Of a stretch of 64,000 nt of DNA, positions 10,379 to 21,018 are shown piece after piece. Source of the stretch: Phialocephala subalpina (taxonomy: Eukaryota > Ascomycota > Leotiomycetes > Helotiales > Mollisiaceae); contig FJOG01000022.1 of assembly GCA_900073065.1 (NCBI GenBank), positions 1,095,069-1,159,068 of the forward strand. Reading direction: 5' to 3'. Position numbers and translations under genes: made by a program. Under the pieces are notes generated by a model. That model was not told the DNA's origin. It was given only the letters and a program-made list of their open reading frames with translations, and did not search any database. Positions within the stretch are counted from its first letter, which is position 1; each line of letters begins with the position of its first letter.

Positions 10379-12110
10379 ATGGTTTCAAACGCACCGATCG
10401 TCTTTCTCGTACCACCGTATCTGTCATTCTTGCTCTTTGTGTTGGAAACCTCTCTGATCATGAAGTGTGCGGTATTTATCGCTACGCTTCTGCTTGTTGC
10501 CCTCGGAGTCGCACTCTACCGTCTCTACTTTAGTCCGCTCTCCCATATTCCAGGTCCAAAGCTGGCCGCGATTACACAACTGTACGAGATCTACTACGAT
10601 ATCTATCTGGGTGGACAGTTTATGCTTCATTTCAAATCTTTGCACGAGAAATATGGTACGCATCCCCAAGCCGCCGGTGAATTACCAAAGCTGAGGTTAT
10701 TAGGACCCATTATCCGGATCAATCCGTGGGAAGTTCACATCAACAACCCAGAGTTCTATGATACGATTTATACATCAACTAGTTACTTCGATAAAGTCCC
10801 TGAGCACGTGGATTGGAGCGACGTTTCTGGGTCCGGCCAAGCAACTGCATCGCACCTGCTACACACCTCACGGCGGAAAACTCTCAACCGATTCTTCTCA
10901 AAGAGGCGGATCACTGCTTTCGCACCAGAAATCCAAGTTCGAGCTGAGAAGCTCTGCAACAGGTTCCTATCAGAGTACAGGAATACTAGCAAGACTCTGA
11001 AACTGGACTTTGCCTTTGGCTGCTTCGCAACGGACATCGTTACCGAATATGCTTTCTCAAAAGAATACAGATACCTCGACTACCCGAACTTCTTTGCACC
11101 ATTTTTGGAGACTGTTAAAAAGGCTGGCCTGGTGATGCATGTTTTTCAGATTTTTCCAATCGTTCGGAAGGTAATCACGAGTTTGCCTCAACGAATAGTG
11201 AAATACATAGACCCGGACGCTGCACATTTCTTCTCATTCAAAGATGTTTGTTAACCTCCACAGTCTGATGAAAGATACTGACAGGTTAAGGATATCAAGA
11301 TCCAGGTCGATGACATTATAACAGGTCGGAACGAGGGCCATAAAGATGCATCCCATCCGTCCATCTTCCACGACATCCTTGATTCAGATCTTCCTCCAAG
11401 CGAGAAGAAAGCCCGGAGACTAGCCGACGAAGCGGTCGCCGTCGTAGGAGCTGGATTTGAGACAACCAAAGGAGCCATGACCATCACCAGCTTCCATGTG
11501 CTCAACAACCCAAAGATACTTCAGACATTGAAGCAAGAGCTCACCGCTGCATGGCCTGACATTAATTCACCTCCAAGCTTACAAGTGTTGGAGCAACTTC
11601 CATATCTGACTGCTGTTATCCAAGAAGGTACGGCTCACAATCACCGACAGTTCTTTATTGACAACTCCAGGTCTGAGACTTCTCTACGGCATCGCATTTC
11701 GACTTCCCCGCACATCCAATTCGCCAATAGTATATGGATCTTACGTAATTCCTCCAGGAACCCCTTTCTCGATGTGCCAGTACTACATGCATCAAAATGA
11801 AACCATCTTCCCTTCACCAAACACTTTCGATCCATCTCGATGGCTTGCTGATCCTGTCACTGGAGTGATGCCTACTGCACCAAACGGAAAGCTACTCACC
11901 CGATACCTCACTTCATTCTCTCGTGGCACAAGGTCATGTCTGGGAATGCATCTAGCATACGCTGAGCTCTATATTGGTCTCGCGAATGTATTTCGGAGGT
12001 GTGACTTGGAGCTTTTCGAGACGACAACACGGGATGTGGAGATACACAGCGAGCATTTCCTTCCGCGTGCTCATCCTGATAGCAAGGGAGTCAGGGTCTT
12101 AGTCATTTGA
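10379..12110 (+). CDS. Cytochrome P450 monooxygenase
   Basis: ER-anchored P450 of 533 aa, resembling the trichodiene-oxygenase-like fungal group. Exons: 10379-10655, 10704-11245, 11285-11627 and 11671-12110. The N-terminus has a hydrophobic anchor then SHIPGPKLAA (proline hinge). Conserved sites: I-helix AGFETT (about residue 328), ExxR as EGLR formed across the last splice (about 388), and haem ligand loop FSRGTRSCLG (about 470-480, Cys thiolate). The second intron is unusually short: 39 nt, or 45 nt if the acceptor at 11290 is used. A second in-frame ATG at 10460 (MKCAVFIATLLL) would still give an anchor, so the start is not certain. The substrate is unknown. Confidence 0.88.
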
Positions 12111-12448
12111 GATTCGAGTGTGAGATTGGAGGAGTATTGGAGGACATTTGCTTGGATTTCTTTTCGGCTGCTAAGTAGGCGAAATAGGGGCGAAACATTC
12201 GCGTCGAGTTGCATCTTTAAAGCATGATATCTCCGAGGACGTTTTACTTCTCCTGCAACTATAAATTTAGGTTTTCCCCGCATTCATTATCGTCAGTCCG
12301 TTCGTCAGCTCGGACTTTTGAGATCCACGGTGCTAGATTACTGATCAGAAGTCTCACCCTCATCTCTAGCTTACCTGATGCTCGGCAGTGCCGACGAGAC
12401 TTCACGATCACCATGTGAACACTTCCCACGCCCTGATTGAGGTTGAAC

Positions 12449-12468
12449 AATTCCTTGATCAAGGAATT
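12449..12468. promoter_or_regulatory. Perfect 20-bp palindrome
   Basis: AATTCCTTGATCAAGGAATT is its own reverse complement. It lies about 280 bases upstream of the tautomerase ATG and 340 bases past the P450 stop. It could bind a dimeric regulator or be chance. The CFEM upstream region has a related CCTTAATCAAGG site. Confidence 0.3.
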
Positions 12469-12607
12469 AGTCTCGGGAATCTGCGCTGACAGTCAGATTG
12501 CCGGTGGAAAGCTGATGTGAGCGCGGTGCAATTTCAACATTGCCAAGTGTTGGAAATACCCGTTTGGGGCTTGATCACTAAACAATTTGAGCTCTCGTGC
12601 AAGTCAT

Positions 12608-12614
12608 ATATAGT
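12608..12614 (+). promoter_or_regulatory. TATA-like element of the tautomerase gene
   Basis: TATATAG about 140 bases upstream of ATG 12751. The spacing is plausible for a fungal promoter with a long leader. Confidence 0.35.
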
Positions 12615-12750
12615 TACAACGCTGCTCAGTCATCATCGTGAGACGCTGCTACCTTTCTGATATGCTCACCAAACCTAGAATCTGAAGAAGAAGAAAACAC
12701 GCCCTCGGTTTTACTCCCAGAATCTATTCACTTTTGAGTTTTGAGAGAAG

Positions 12751-13324
12751 ATGCCATTGCTTCAGCTCTACACCAATATCGGGCAGCTCTCAGTCGAGGA
12801 GAAGCAAGAGATAGCTTCCACCTTGACTGGAATATATGCAAAAATAATGCCAGAGTTCTTTGTGACCATTATATTTCACGAGGTTCGTCAAGATTTACCT
12901 CGCATGGACGCTAAGTTTTCTTCATGGATTAAAACTGACACGAAATTACAGCTACCACATGGTTCCTTCTTCGTCGGTAGCAAGCCAGCAGATGGAAAAT
13001 TCGTCAGATTCCACGCCGAACATATTGCCGTTAATTGGAACGAGGATAGAGCAAGGGCGAATGCATATCTCGACTGGTTGGGAGGCGTTTTGAAGGAGAG
13101 ATTTGAGCCAAAGGGTTGGACGTAAGTTTTGCGTCATTGTCTTGGAACAGTTTAAACTAATATTCATGGACAGATGGGAATTCAATGTTGTTGAAACCGA
13201 TCGTCACTTGTGGAGAGTTCAAAGCATTGTACCACCTCCCATTGGAAGTGAAGCGCTGAAGACTTGGGAAACGGCCGGGAAAGGGATTCCATGGGAGGAA
13301 GAACAAGCAAATGGAAAGCTATGA
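12751..13324 (+). CDS. Tautomerase-superfamily protein (fungal oxalocrotonate tautomerase-like)
   Basis: A 150-aa protein in three exons: 12751-12882, 12952-13121 and 13174-13324. The first intron is 69 nt and in frame; the second starts GTAAGT. The chain begins MPLLQLY, so after methionine removal Pro1 is the N-terminal catalytic base typical of the tautomerase superfamily. The length matches the cis-CaaD-like/fungal branch, which has a single fused chain rather than the 60-aa 4-OT subunit. Other conserved-looking blocks are LPHGSFFVGSKP, FVRFHAEHIAVNW and the C-terminal Trp-rich GWTWEFNVVETDRHLW. It probably acts on small unsaturated acids in aromatic breakdown. The true substrate is unknown. 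Confidence 0.8.
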
Positions 13325-13800
13325 GTGACAGAATCAATTTAACACTTGCTGCACTGTTGCACATCTAACCGTTACAAGTCACGGTACTCGATCGTCCGTC
13401 TCGCAGCAGGGTTGTGAAGTGATTGGTTGAAGAAGGCGGGAAAGCTGCATTCGCTAAACGCTTTGCCAAGAATCGGACCTCCTCAACTCCCGGACACGAC
13501 TCTTCCCTTTTCCTTCAACGTTTTCCACTCAAAACGGTCAATGTTCCCCCTCCCTCGTTCAGTGACCTTAAATTTGAGTCCGAAGTCATGAACCGGCAAC
13601 GCCAGAACGACATATTAGCTGACCTCCTCTTCCGCCACTAGAGCATCAATCCCTCCAATAGCACTTCGGACTATGCATATGCCTGCAGACAACATTCCTG
13701 CTCAAATTTGTAATGTTTCCTCCCCGTCCAATAACCAACCTCTACCGGAATGCATCTTTGTTAATTGAATTGGCTGGCTTCCAGGAGAGGAAGTCACGGG
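13325..13800. other. Intergenic
   Basis: No complete gene. A possible first exon of the next gene (ATG near 13680, donor near 13711) cannot be joined in phase to the 13.8-kb exon with canonical sites. Confidence 0.4.
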
Positions 13801-13807
13801 GTATTTG

Positions 13808-14707
13808 ATGATGGGATACAGAGTTTGGGACAGAAAGGGCAGAAGACTACATTTCAACATGGCCACTTGGAACTATGACTGCTTAAAGACACCGTTCAGG
13901 GCAGAGGCAAAAATGGTTGGATGCCAGGATGCGAGATGGAAGCCCGACCTTTTTGTTCAGATGGAGACAGGATCTTTTCAAAGCGGAATTGAAGAAATGA
14001 GAAGGACTATGCCTGGGCATGTCTTGATCTCCGAGTACCTCCAGGATGATAGCTTGCCCCAAAGTCATCCATTTCTGGGCGAAAAACTTCAGCAGGCACT
14101 GAAGGCATGGAATTTGTCTCGGTTCGAGAACTCTAGGTCCTGTTATTCTTCTCTCCCTGTCTGGACTACCAGGTAAATACGGCGGACTATTGGATGACTC
14201 AAGATCCGCAAAAGGTTGTCCGAGATCTGGCACGAGGACTTCAATGTATTGATCAACAATCCAGTTCGGGATAATGGCAAACAAGATGGAAAGATTCTTG
14301 GCATCTCAAATCCGCTATTCCTAGAGTTTGGGGCTCTCAGCACATCTGCACTAATATCATCGTCATCCTTCCCGAAGCTCCTCCCTAAAGCGCATAGGTT
14401 CGACTTCCTGTTTTCGATCGAATGGCTAAACACTGGTTCTACTTACGGTATGCTGCGCCATAGAGTCAGATATGGCTACAACGATCCTGCGCTCAAGATC
14501 GTAAGGAAGTATTCTGAGGAACGGAGAAGAGTTGACTTGGTGTTGATGGCAATGGCTGATATCAAGCAGACTTTTAGAGGTGGACAGCATGATAAGGGGA
14601 AATCATTTGAGGTTAAGGAGAGGGCGGTGATCATGCGTATTGTGTGGGACAAGAAAGAGTGCGTGGGTGAGAGGGTTGCGGTCGGGTATTGTGATCCTGT
14701 GGATTGA
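13808..14707 (+). CDS. Hypothetical protein, two exons
   Basis: Not recognised. Two open segments, 13808-14172 and 14215-14707, join through a 42-nt intron with a good donor (AG|GTAAAT), a CTNAC-like branch and an acceptor AAAAG, all in phase, giving about 286 aa. The frame is open upstream to a TGA near 13768 and reads PGEEVTG before the first ATG, so a short upstream exon may be missing. Features: Trp/Tyr-rich start (GYRVWDRKGRRLHFNMATW), a basic segment EERRRVD, no signal peptide, no TM helix. It looks like a soluble protein of an uncharacterised fungal family. Confidence 0.5.
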
Positions 14708-14941
14708 GACAACACCAAGCCAACGAGGAAAAACATTTACTTGCAATGAAAGTCTCGAGTATTCCGCTTGTAGATTAGCTTGGAGATATCAGATGAATTG
14801 CAATCCCTCGAGCGCTAGCGTCGTTTATTTTCAGCACATAATCCACAAGAGCGCAACCATTTGCAACACCCGCCGCCATTTACACAGCACACTAGAAACT
14901 TCCCGCACAAGAAGTCCTTTTCACACTCTTCCAACTTCATC

Positions 14942-15565
14942 ATGAGTCTCAATCAGATTGGCGCAGCCCAGGCCTATCATATATCAAGAGCATTCCAGAA
15001 GGTCCGCGCCACAGTCCGCCAGCTCGTGAACATTCGAGAAGTGGTCAACCTGCTCTTGCGCGCCGGTTACCATGCACCCGAAATCGAAGGTGCCGTCCAT
15101 CCATCCTTCGAAAACATCGGCTCCCAGAATCGCCACTGGATTCCTGCAATTATGAATCGGATTAGTAGCAAAATCGCGGAGCTCCGTCGAAGATCGGTAG
15201 GCACGCCAGCGCATGTTGTCCAGCAGGTTACCCAGCGTGTCAAGTACTTCAACTATAAGTTGGATGCTATCGAACAAGAATACCAGCTTTTGGCTCAGCA
15301 TGGCTCAGCATTTGTCGAAGCCGGATATGGTTTTATTTCACATCACGATGAGGACCTCCACATTGCACGAAATCGTTTGTCGACAAGTCTTCTGGGGCTG
15401 GAGGACAAGCTAGATGTTGACGTCGAGACGGTCAAGTTTTGGGAGGCAAGGGTAGCGGGACAGCCACTGCTTCAGCCACCTGATTACTCGGAGGGCATTA
15501 CTCCACCAGATTACTGTGAGCATCCAAGAGATGCGGATCATCCACCGCCATACTTGGCGTTTTAA
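14942..15565 (+). CDS. Helical protein with three C-terminal PPxY motifs
   Basis: Single-exon 207-aa protein of unknown function. The first 170 residues are predicted helical and free of TM segments (for example QKVRATVRQLVNIREVVNLL). The last 30 residues are proline-rich and carry PPDY twice and PPPY once. PPxY is the ligand of WW domains, for instance in Nedd4/Rsp5-type ubiquitin ligases and their adaptors. That part is visible; the adaptor role is inference. ATG 14942 has an adequate context (ATCATGAGT), and no in-frame ATG exists between it and the upstream untranslated region. Confidence 0.6.
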   Translation: MSLNQIGAAQAYHISRAFQKVRATVRQLVNIREVVNLLLRAGYHAPEIEGAVHPSFENIGSQNRHWIPAIMNRISSKIAELRRRSVGTPAHVVQQVTQRVKYFNYKLDAIEQEYQLLAQHGSAFVEAGYGFISHHDEDLHIARNRLSTSLLGLEDKLDVDVETVKFWEARVAGQPLLQPPDYSEGITPPDYCEHPRDADHPPPYLAF

Positions 15566-15987
15566 AGGAAGAAAAGAGGAAAAGAAGTCAAGAGCAAATG
15601 GACTGAGACGACTGCACTTTGAGGAACTGTTTAGGGTAGACGATTTGATAACGAGAACCAGGAATTTCGGGCCCGATGACAATGATTGCATGATGGAGGG
15701 ACTTTGGACTATATAGTGTGACAGAACTGGGTGAAGGAGTTAAGGAGAGGTTATGATCATGGGAATGGATGACTGTAGTATTTTAGACAATACATGTAAT
15801 AAGCAAACACTCGCCTTGACTTCAGTAGTGGCTAATGATCGCTTACAATTACGCCTCCCTTGGCCCTTCAAGACCGTGCCTGCACCTTGACGAATAGATC
15901 CACTGGATGGGCGAAAGGACCATTGACCAATGTCCAGTCTTGCTCCGGATTCACAAGTTCGAACTATCCTATATTAGCACCCAGTCT
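15566..15987. other. Intergenic
   Basis: No gene or repeat recognised between the PPxY protein and the end of the P450 pseudogene. Confidence 0.5.
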
Positions 15988-17231
15988 CTAGAAAGAGGGA
16001 ACAATCACATCAAATGCCCTCAAAACACTAGGAATGAACTTCAGCATCTCAAGCCTGCTCAAATTCTTCTCCAAACATCCATACTTCCCGATGCCAAAAC
16101 TCAGCATTGTAGCATTCATCCTGTTGGTTTTCTCCTCACTTTCTAACCACCTCTCGGGTTTGAAGACATCCACATCGTTGCCAAAGATCTCTTTTTGTCG
16201 ATGGGCAGCGTCTGTGTAGACGCTCACTGTTGTTCCGCCGGGAACGAACTGACCACAGATAGTCATTCCACTTTCCGGAACTTCACGACCCTTGGCGAAG
16301 CGGTCTGCGCTATGGAGTCGCATAGATTCGTTGATGCAGGCGTTCAGGTATGGGAGGGACTGAGCTTGAATGAATATGACAGGAGATGCAGGGGCGGGAA
16401 GGGTGGAGAGCTCCGATTTGAGTTTCTCGTAGCAGCGGGGATTCTTCAGAAGGAAGTATATGACTGACGAGAGTGTGATGGCGCTGGGTTTAATGTTAGT
16501 AGGGACACCACGGGCCGGAGAGACTTACGTTGCTTCTGTAGCTGCACCGATGGTGCTCATGCTATGCATAAAGGGTTGGAAGTCTTGTACCTCCGGGTGG
16601 TCTTGCTGCGCCTTCAAGAACATCTCAGTCAAGGTAGGTCGGTCTCCTGCGACGGTCTTCATGTTGCCAACTTCCTTCCAATGCTCTTGTCGCTCGAAGA
16701 ACTGACGCTGAACAATGGGCATGAATACATTTGGATGATCGAACCACCCATGCTTGTTGCACCACAGAATCAATGGATTCTTGAGTAACCTATAATCTAA
16801 GAATGGGGCACGGGATAGCTGTGAGAGAGTCAGACTTGCAAGATTTCAGAGCTCTTAACTCACATAAAGCCACCAAGCAGCCATCTTTCTCACTCCAAAA
16901 ATAACACCATTCACGTCCTTTCCTTCTTCAACATATCCAATCCTCTCTCCGAATGTCAAGTCGTAAATGACCTCGAGTGACCAGTAAGTAGCCCACTCCA
17001 TCATGTCCATAGTCGCGCCAGTGGCAACGAACCTCTTCTGTAGCCATATTTCTGATGCAAATCGACGTAGGTTGTCTTCTGAGAATGAGTGTAGGCGTAC
17101 CAAAGTTTCCAGAAATCTGTGAAAGAGGCTAGAAAGGGGCCATTGAATTTGTTCAGCCCTGTAGAGTACCGTATCCGAAGGAAGTATACAAGACTCAAGC
17201 CGACAAGGACGTAAACGATTTGGACTGCCAT
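15988..17231 (-). pseudogene. Cytochrome P450 pseudogene (pisatin-demethylase-like), internal deletion
   Basis: From 17231 the anchor MAVQIVYVLVGLSLVYFLRI and the A-helix region (VDLHQKYG) are normal. Near 17050 the sequence then jumps, with a frame change, to TMDMMEWATYWSLEVI, a block normally over 100 residues further on. The substrate-recognition and B-C region is therefore deleted. Downstream, exons 16818-16529 and 16463-15988 keep an I-helix (STIGAATEAT) and ExxR (ESMRL). The donor at 16528 and acceptor at 16464 are out of phase. The haem loop reads FGIGKYGCLEKN, with Glu where Gly normally follows CxG, and the C-terminus stops early at FDVIVPSF. These lesions make function unlikely. Confidence 0.8.
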
Positions 17232-18556
17232 TATTAAGTTGAGTCCGGAATCATCAATGATATAGAGATCCCGCTGTGATACGGAGTGATATCAAAACTC
17301 AGATCCGGTACCAGCTGTCTTGGAAGCCTATTACTTATTGGATATGAATGCGTGTTGTTACGAGCCGCCGCGTCGGAGACTTTCCGGAGACAACCGCTTA
17401 TTCAGATGGTACTTCGTATCCGTGTATCTTCCGCCAAGCTTCAGGGGGTTTTATATGGCGACACTGCAAAAAACTACCCCTGTCTTTTGGAAGATACACC
17501 TCGGGTACAAAGTATACTATAGGCGCACGTGACTGCAGGCCGGTACTACAAGCGCAACGAGGACGAGGGAAAAACACAAGGACGATGAAAGATGTCTCCT
17601 CCTATCCTGCCACAGCCACACTTGTCCCAAAACTTAGGAGGAGGAGATGGGTATCATGTGAGGTCTCGCTAATATCACCCAGCGAAGTTAATAAGAACAC
17701 GACTGTGTCTCTCAACCACGACGTTCCTTCAACCTCATCTCGATGTACGACAACGGCAAAATCCAGGTCTGCAGCAGTAAGTGCTGTGAATCCAGTCGTC
17801 GAAGTCTGAAGTCATCGCGATCTTCCTCAAGACAGTTGTCCAATTCATTCGTGCAGAAGTGTGAGAAGAAGAAGAAATTGCGACTTAGCAAAATTGCCCA
17901 TTTCTCAGAGATTCGCGCTTGCGGACAGCCTCAGGACTTCACAGCATGCTCGATTAAAGGCGAGATAGCTGCAAAAGCTTTTCGTTCCTTCGACCCCACG
18001 ATACGAATGTTTCAATGCGTGGTTTTCGTTCAAGATGAGCTTTGGAGACTTTCATACAACGTACCGGTCAGTCCTCGGAATTTTTTGCCATATATCACGA
18101 AGCCCTTCAGCCTCAAATTTACGGCCGATCACCCTGTCCCTGCAATGCTAAGGCCCTCACACCCTAAGTTTCAGCGATGAGCTCCCTGTGAGATCAATCC
18201 ATCAACATTTGCAAAGAGAAAGTGCTTCTAGTTCCATACAATCTGATATATCTCTTCTTTTTTGAATATACACAGCGACGAATCTTGAGTCTAGCACAAC
18301 GCATACAATGACTATTTTCAAGCTTGGAGTTTTAGTGGTTCTAGCGTGCCCTGGTGCCCGGTTCAGTGGGATGAACTCCGCGTTTTAGAGGGCTAGTGCT
18401 GAAATTCAGCGGCCAAAACCTAGAAGTGTTGCCCAGGCCTTTAAAACCGAGCACCATGCTCCGAAATCCTCTCACACAATGAAATTTCAGTCAACTGTTT
18501 AAATTAAGACTGCTTTATTGACTGGATATAATATCTACATTCTACATCTCTGCTCC
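17232..18556. other. Gene-poor stretch
   Basis: Several overlapping short open frames (the longest at 17743-18180 on +) lack domains, splice structure or a convincing start. I see no gene here. Confidence 0.45.
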
Positions 18557-19684
18557 CTACTTGCTGAGCCCGAAATCCCTGGCCTTGCTGTTACACTTTC
18601 GTTTCTGTTTCTTCTTCTCTGGCTCAAGCGGTGTGTCCACGAAAATTGTGTCCGCGCTCCCAAACGCCGCTATAGATGTAGCTACATCCTCTATGAGTCT
18701 CTTAGACACCGGCGAAGTGGTTGGTACGGAAGGAAACGTATCCTCCTTGACCTCATGCATAGCTTCCATTACCTCGTTCATATTCTCCACAACCTCCTTC
18801 GCTGCTTTCATCTCAGCCTCCTGCCCATCCAACTGCCACTTCAACAGGATCTTGTATCCATATCCGAGCCCAGGGAAAAGTTGAATTGGATCCTTGTGGA
18901 TCCTCAACATCGTTGCTCCCATCTCGCTTATCATCCATCCCAAGAAATGTTCCTTTGGCTGAAATGACCATCGCTCCCAGTTGGCGATCGGGAAGTTCTT
19001 GCAAGCTTCAATCATTTCTTCCTTAGAGTAGGCCATAGCCTCGTCGAAATCGATGTGATGGAATACATACATGATTCTGAAGCGTCGGTTGGTGGGAGCA
19101 GAGAATTGAGCAGACATGGGTCGATCGAGTGATTCGGGTCTGATTCTATCTGAAGCGACGGCCATAGCCAGACATTCCGTTGCTGTCGGGAATATTTTCT
19201 TTGCAAGATGGATGGCGGGAGCATGAGCGACGATGGAAGTAGCAGTACCAATCGTGTTTGCGTCTTCGAGCCCACGTGCCTCTTCCAGATCCTCATCTTC
19301 CTCGATCTCGTGTGACTCTCCTTCTTCTTCTCCCGTGTCCCCCTTTTGGAACAGCTCAAACTTCCCTTCTGCCTCTTCTGAGTCTTCGTTCTCAGTTTCT
19401 GCCTCAGTCTCGTTTCCCGCAGACCGTCCATGGCGAAGGAGAAGAAGGCGTAATAAACCCCATTACAAAACAGTAGCCCGGTATTCGCTTACTTCCCCGC
19501 GCTCACGTGAACCGTGGACTCTTGCAGTAGAGCACCAGGAGGATTCACAGCGTCTGACTAAGGCTCTTATGTAACAATAGTTCGTTGACTTTTCGGCTGA
19601 CATATGTGGCTGATCAAGGGCAGATTCTGGCTGCGTCTTCGTTTTCTGCTGTTCCAAAATCGCTTGGATGCTAGAAGCATCCAC
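18557..19684 (-). CDS. Hypothetical acidic protein with basic C-terminal tail
   Basis: Not recognised. Proposed exons are 19684-19493 (starting MDASSIQAILEQQ) and 19408-18557, joined by an 84-nt intron (GTAAGC donor; acceptor AACGAG) in phase, giving about 347 aa. The start of exon 2 is strongly acidic (repeated Glu/Asp around EEEGESHEIEEDEDLEEA). A folded-looking middle follows (RRFRIMYVFHHIDFDEAM, WERWSFQPKEHFLGWM), and the end is basic (EKKKQKRK), possibly a nuclear signal. The shorter model starting at ATG 19165 cannot be excluded. The gene begins about 20 bases from an inverted-repeat element. Confidence 0.5.
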
Positions 19685-19704
19685 TGGCCAACTGCCCAGA
19701 CCGC

Positions 19705-20616
19705 CTCTCCACAGGAGAAAAAAGGGAATCGATTAGAATGGCATAAGGCCACAAAGTAATAACACATATATTTAAGCTTTTATAACCAAAAGTTTTTAAG
19801 TATTTATATTATTTTAATAAGCGTAATTTTTTTTTTTATATATTAAAATTTTACTTTTTATGATAATTATTCATATAATTAAATTAATGAAATTATAATT
19901 TTATAATTTATATATAATTAATATAATGTGATTATATTTTCTAAAATTCTAAAAAGTAATAAATTATATATATTATAATTATAATTTGGTTTAAAATCAC
20001 GATTTTTTTTAAATTAATTATTTTGGCGAATTAAAATAATATAAATAAATTTAATTATAAAAATATTATTATTTTATAATTTTATATTATTTTAAACGAT
20101 TTCGAAATAAATAACCGATTTTAATAAGATATTAAAGTTTGATAAACTTATAATAATATTATTACACGATTAATAAATCTTATAATAATTTTTTATATTT
20201 ATATATATTAATTATTTTTGTAATATTATTAAAGAGGATATATATTTTAATATATAGGATATCGAAAGATAAAGTATTAAATACTTTAGATTTTAGTATT
20301 TTCGCGTTTTAAAATTTGTTACTTTTTTCGAAATTATTTAAAATAATATAAAGTTATAAAATTATAATATATCTAATTTATTATTTTTTAAAATTTTAAA
20401 AAATGTAATTATATTATATAAATTATATATAAATTATAAGGTTATAATTTTATTAATTTTATTATATAAATAATTATTATAAAAAATATAAATTATATTT
20501 ATTAAAATAATATAAAAACTTAAAAACTTTTAATTATAAAAGCTTAAATATATATATTATTATTTTGTGGTTTTATATTATTTTAATCGATTCCTTTATT
20601 TCTCTAGTAGAAAGGA
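19705..20616. mobile_element. RIP-decayed element with long inverted repeat arms
   Basis: The left arm (from about 19705) and right arm (to about 20616) are inverted copies of each other over at least 280 bases. Example: left GGAATCGATTAGAATG then GCATAAGGCCACAAAG corresponds to right (inverted) GGAATCGATTAAAATA then ATATAAAACCACAAAA. Almost all differences in that stretch are G-to-A or C-to-T. A second matched tract, TAAGCTTTTATAA with flanks, lies at 19772 and 20535. The centre is AT-rich without open frames. This fits a foldback or long-TIR DNA transposon mutated by RIP. No target duplication could be fixed. Confidence 0.7.
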
Positions 20617-21018
20617 TTACTTAATCGCCTATTTTTACTTTTATTTAAATATTAAAATTTTGTGATTTTTTCAAAGTACTTAAAAATTTCTAAAAGCTTT
20701 TGAAAAGCCTATACTGAGGTCGCCGGTCACGAATATCAACTCAGAATTATGTTTTTCTGCCATTGTTATACTGAAAACACGGTTTGGGCGGTTGAGTAGT
20801 CTGAGCGGTTGGCTAGTGGATGCTTCTATTGTGAATTAGTGTGGCCCGTGCACAAGGCGCTTCCCCTACGGACGAGGCTGCACGAATACTGACAAAATCC
20901 CAGGAGATTGCTACCCGCCAGAAAGAGTAAAAGCACAAGACTCGAGCTCGCGGGCCTGTGAATTTCTAGCTATTGGCTTCAACAACTTTCTTCTACCTCG
21001 TGGCATAGAATAGACAAC
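20617..21018. other. Upstream region of the ankyrin gene
   Basis: The first 90 bases are still AT-rich; the rest is normal composition. No gene seen. Confidence 0.4.

Larger units (their letters stand above)
12111..12750. other. Intergenic, promoter of the tautomerase gene
   Basis: No gene seen. It contains the perfect palindrome at 12449-12468 and a TATA-like element at 12608. Confidence 0.5.

Noticed and set aside
17743..18180. 145-codon open frame as a gene
   Set aside because: No domain, no splice structure and overlapping alternatives of equal length; composition does not favour it.
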